DNA of 64,000 bases from an uncultured Prevotellaceae bacterium. GTDB lineage: Bacteria; Bacteroidota; Bacteroidia; Bacteroidales; Bacteroidaceae. The notes under the pieces are model-generated. The model was given only the letters and a program-made list of their open reading frames with translations. It did no database searches and had not been told where the DNA came from. Shown in pieces: positions 62,957 to 64,000 of the stretch; within the stretch, counting starts at the first letter, position 1; each line of letters begins with the position of its first letter. The stretch lies in assembly GCA_902775475.1 (NCBI GenBank), contig CACYME010000015.1, forward strand, positions 1-64,000, in the 5' to 3' direction. The translations under genes and the position numbers were made by a program.

Positions 62957-64000
62957 TCTATCCCCCGCTGATAGCAGAGATAGTGCTTGCTGACCTTTCG
63001 AGAAAGCAAGTCGACGTTCAGCAGCTCCGATGCCTGCGTAATGTCGCGTGTGGTGCCGTCCTTATAAAGAATGTCAATGGAGTCCTCATCAGCGGAATAC
63101 ATATCCTTACTCAATGTGACTACGCTCATCAGGTAGTGGGCATCTTCCAAAGGGATGTCCATTTTCTGCGCTATTCGCTGTTGCAGTTCCATGATGCGTT
63201 CCTCCGAGACTGGCGTCTCGTGCACCTCCACCTTGAAGATATTGCGGTCGAGCATGTCCGTAGCCAGAGTAGACAGAATCTTGTCTGACGAATGCCGCCA
63301 GGCTTTCATCGCGCTCCAGATGTCGCTGTCGTCGAGTTCCGCATACATCTGCATGGCCTCCTGGTGTGACAAAAACCACTGGCGGTCAACGTCATTACGC
63401 AAGAAATAGGCCAGAGCAGGCGAGGCAAAGAGCGACGCATCCTGCTGAGCCAGATACTTCGCACGATGAAGCATGTTCACCATCACTTTCTCATAGGCCA
63501 CAGCTGTTTTGTGAAGATAAACTTGCCAGTACATCAAGCGCCGTGTGGTCAGATAGTTCTCCAGGGAGTAGATGCCCTTTTGCTCTACGACAAGACGGTC
63601 ATCGACCACATTGAGCATTTTGATGATGCGTGCCGAGCCGATGTTTCCCTCAGTAACACCCGTGAAGAACGAGTCGCGCCGCAGATAGTCAAGGCGGTCC
63701 ATATCCAGCTGGCTTGAGATGAGCTGATGGAGGAAGCGCTTCGGATACTCATCCTTAAAAATGGCGATGGCCATACCCAGCTGACTCTTCAGGTCGTGGT
63801 TGATGCGTTCCATCATCAGCAGGGATATATCCTCGTGGGATATGCCATGAATGAGCGTGTTTTCCAGCACATGCGAAAAGGGACCATGGCCAATGTCGTG
63901 CATGAGGATGGCGGCCTGTACGGCCTCTGCCTCGCTGTCAAAGATGAACTGGCCTTTCTGTTGCAGTGAAAGGATGGACTCGCTCATCAGATGGAAAGCC
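62953..64000 (-). CDS. HD-domain phosphohydrolase (partial, N-terminus beyond window)
   Basis: About 349 codons visible. The HD signature AILMHDIGHGPFSHVLE and GISHEDISLLMMERI indicate a metal-dependent phosphohydrolase of the YdhJ/dNTPase-like family (dNTP triphosphohydrolase or nucleotidase activity is known in relatives). MDRLDYLRRDSFFTGV is a further conserved block. The frame is open through the window edge, with AFHL preceding the first internal Met at 63987, matching the expected upstream HD region, so the true start is outside. The visible ATG at 63987 should not be taken as the start. Confidence 0.88.
   Translation of the reverse strand, partial: AFHLMSESILSLQQKGQFIFDSEAEAVQAAILMHDIGHGPFSHVLENTLIHGISHEDISLLMMERINHDLKSQLGMAIAIFKDEYPKRFLHQLISSQLDMDRLDYLRRDSFFTGVTEGNIGSARIIKMLNVVDDRLVVEQKGIYSLENYLTTRRLMYWQVYLHKTAVAYEKVMVNMLHRAKYLAQQDASLFASPALAYFLRNDVDRQWFLSHQEAMQMYAELDDSDIWSAMKAWRHSSDKILSTLATDMLDRNIFKVEVHETPVSEERIMELQQRIAQKMDIPLEDAHYLMSVVTLSKDMYSADEDSIDILYKDGTTRDITQASELLNVDLLSRKVSKHYLCYQRGID

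Overview
The window looks like a chromosomal segment of a Bacteroidales bacterium, most likely Prevotellaceae (Prevotella in the broad sense). Reasons: almost every gene start is preceded by the Bacteroidetes -7 box TAnnTTTG and not by a Shine-Dalgarno sequence; the gene families are typical of the group (GldB, DUF4861, DUF4924, a GT3-type glycogen synthase paired with a DUF3417 phosphorylase, Na+-NQR, YgiQ, MtaB); coding DNA is moderately GC-rich while spacers are AT-rich. I saw no tRNA gene, CRISPR array, transposase or prophage. Species-level identity cannot be read from the sequence. Layout: 1-1068 is the N-terminal part of a DegP/HtrA protease that runs off the left edge; 1281-1690 is RNase P RNA. 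Then a Ttd14-like ATPase with pheS (minus), a permuted-papain lipoprotein, pgk and a DUF3298 lipoprotein (plus). From 16.6 kb down to 7.9 kb runs a co-directional minus-strand series fur-purA-hisS-CE12 acetylesterase-SASA esterase-DUF4924-rfbD-prfC, with several 4-bp ATGA overlaps; two pectin/glycan esterases are embedded among housekeeping genes. Next come a beta-helix lipoprotein, rubrerythrin, htpG and a glycogen pair (synthase and phosphorylase), all minus. The plus strand then has serS-lysS-gpsA. The complete nqrABCDEF operon (36977-31136, minus) is divergent from a 1441-residue TamB protein. From 41.7 kb: an orphan LuxR-type regulator, a Wza-like export lipoprotein, a 1420-residue PL11 rhamnogalacturonan lyase, Hsp20, a PlsC-like acyltransferase, an amidase/golvesin-domain secreted protein, YgiQ, GldB, a DUF4861 protein, a GT2 glycosyltransferase, MtaB, an Ala/Glu-rich small lipoprotein, a VanW-like protein, an ATPase, and an HD-domain phosphohydrolase that runs off the right edge. 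How the genes work together: CE12, the SASA esterase, PL11 and DUF4861 suggest use of rhamnogalacturonan/pectin; GldB and the lyase's C-terminal tail fit type IX secretion; Na+-NQR supplies sodium-motive force; the glycogen pair handles storage glucan. The most unusual content lies between genes. A ~410-420 bp repeat (three full copies at 4372-4781, 25940-26360 and 47958-48366, plus a decayed one near 54.9 kb) carries two interlocking, mutually exclusive hairpins and near-identical end motifs. A second MITE-like repeat with 14-bp terminal inverted repeats occurs at 61323-61605 and, truncated and inverted, at 16789-16985. NqrC ends in a cysteine-pair repeat tail, and a terminator-like hairpin holds the start codons of the beta-helix lipoprotein in its loop. 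I worked by eye and ran no similarity search, so family names rest on recognised motifs.
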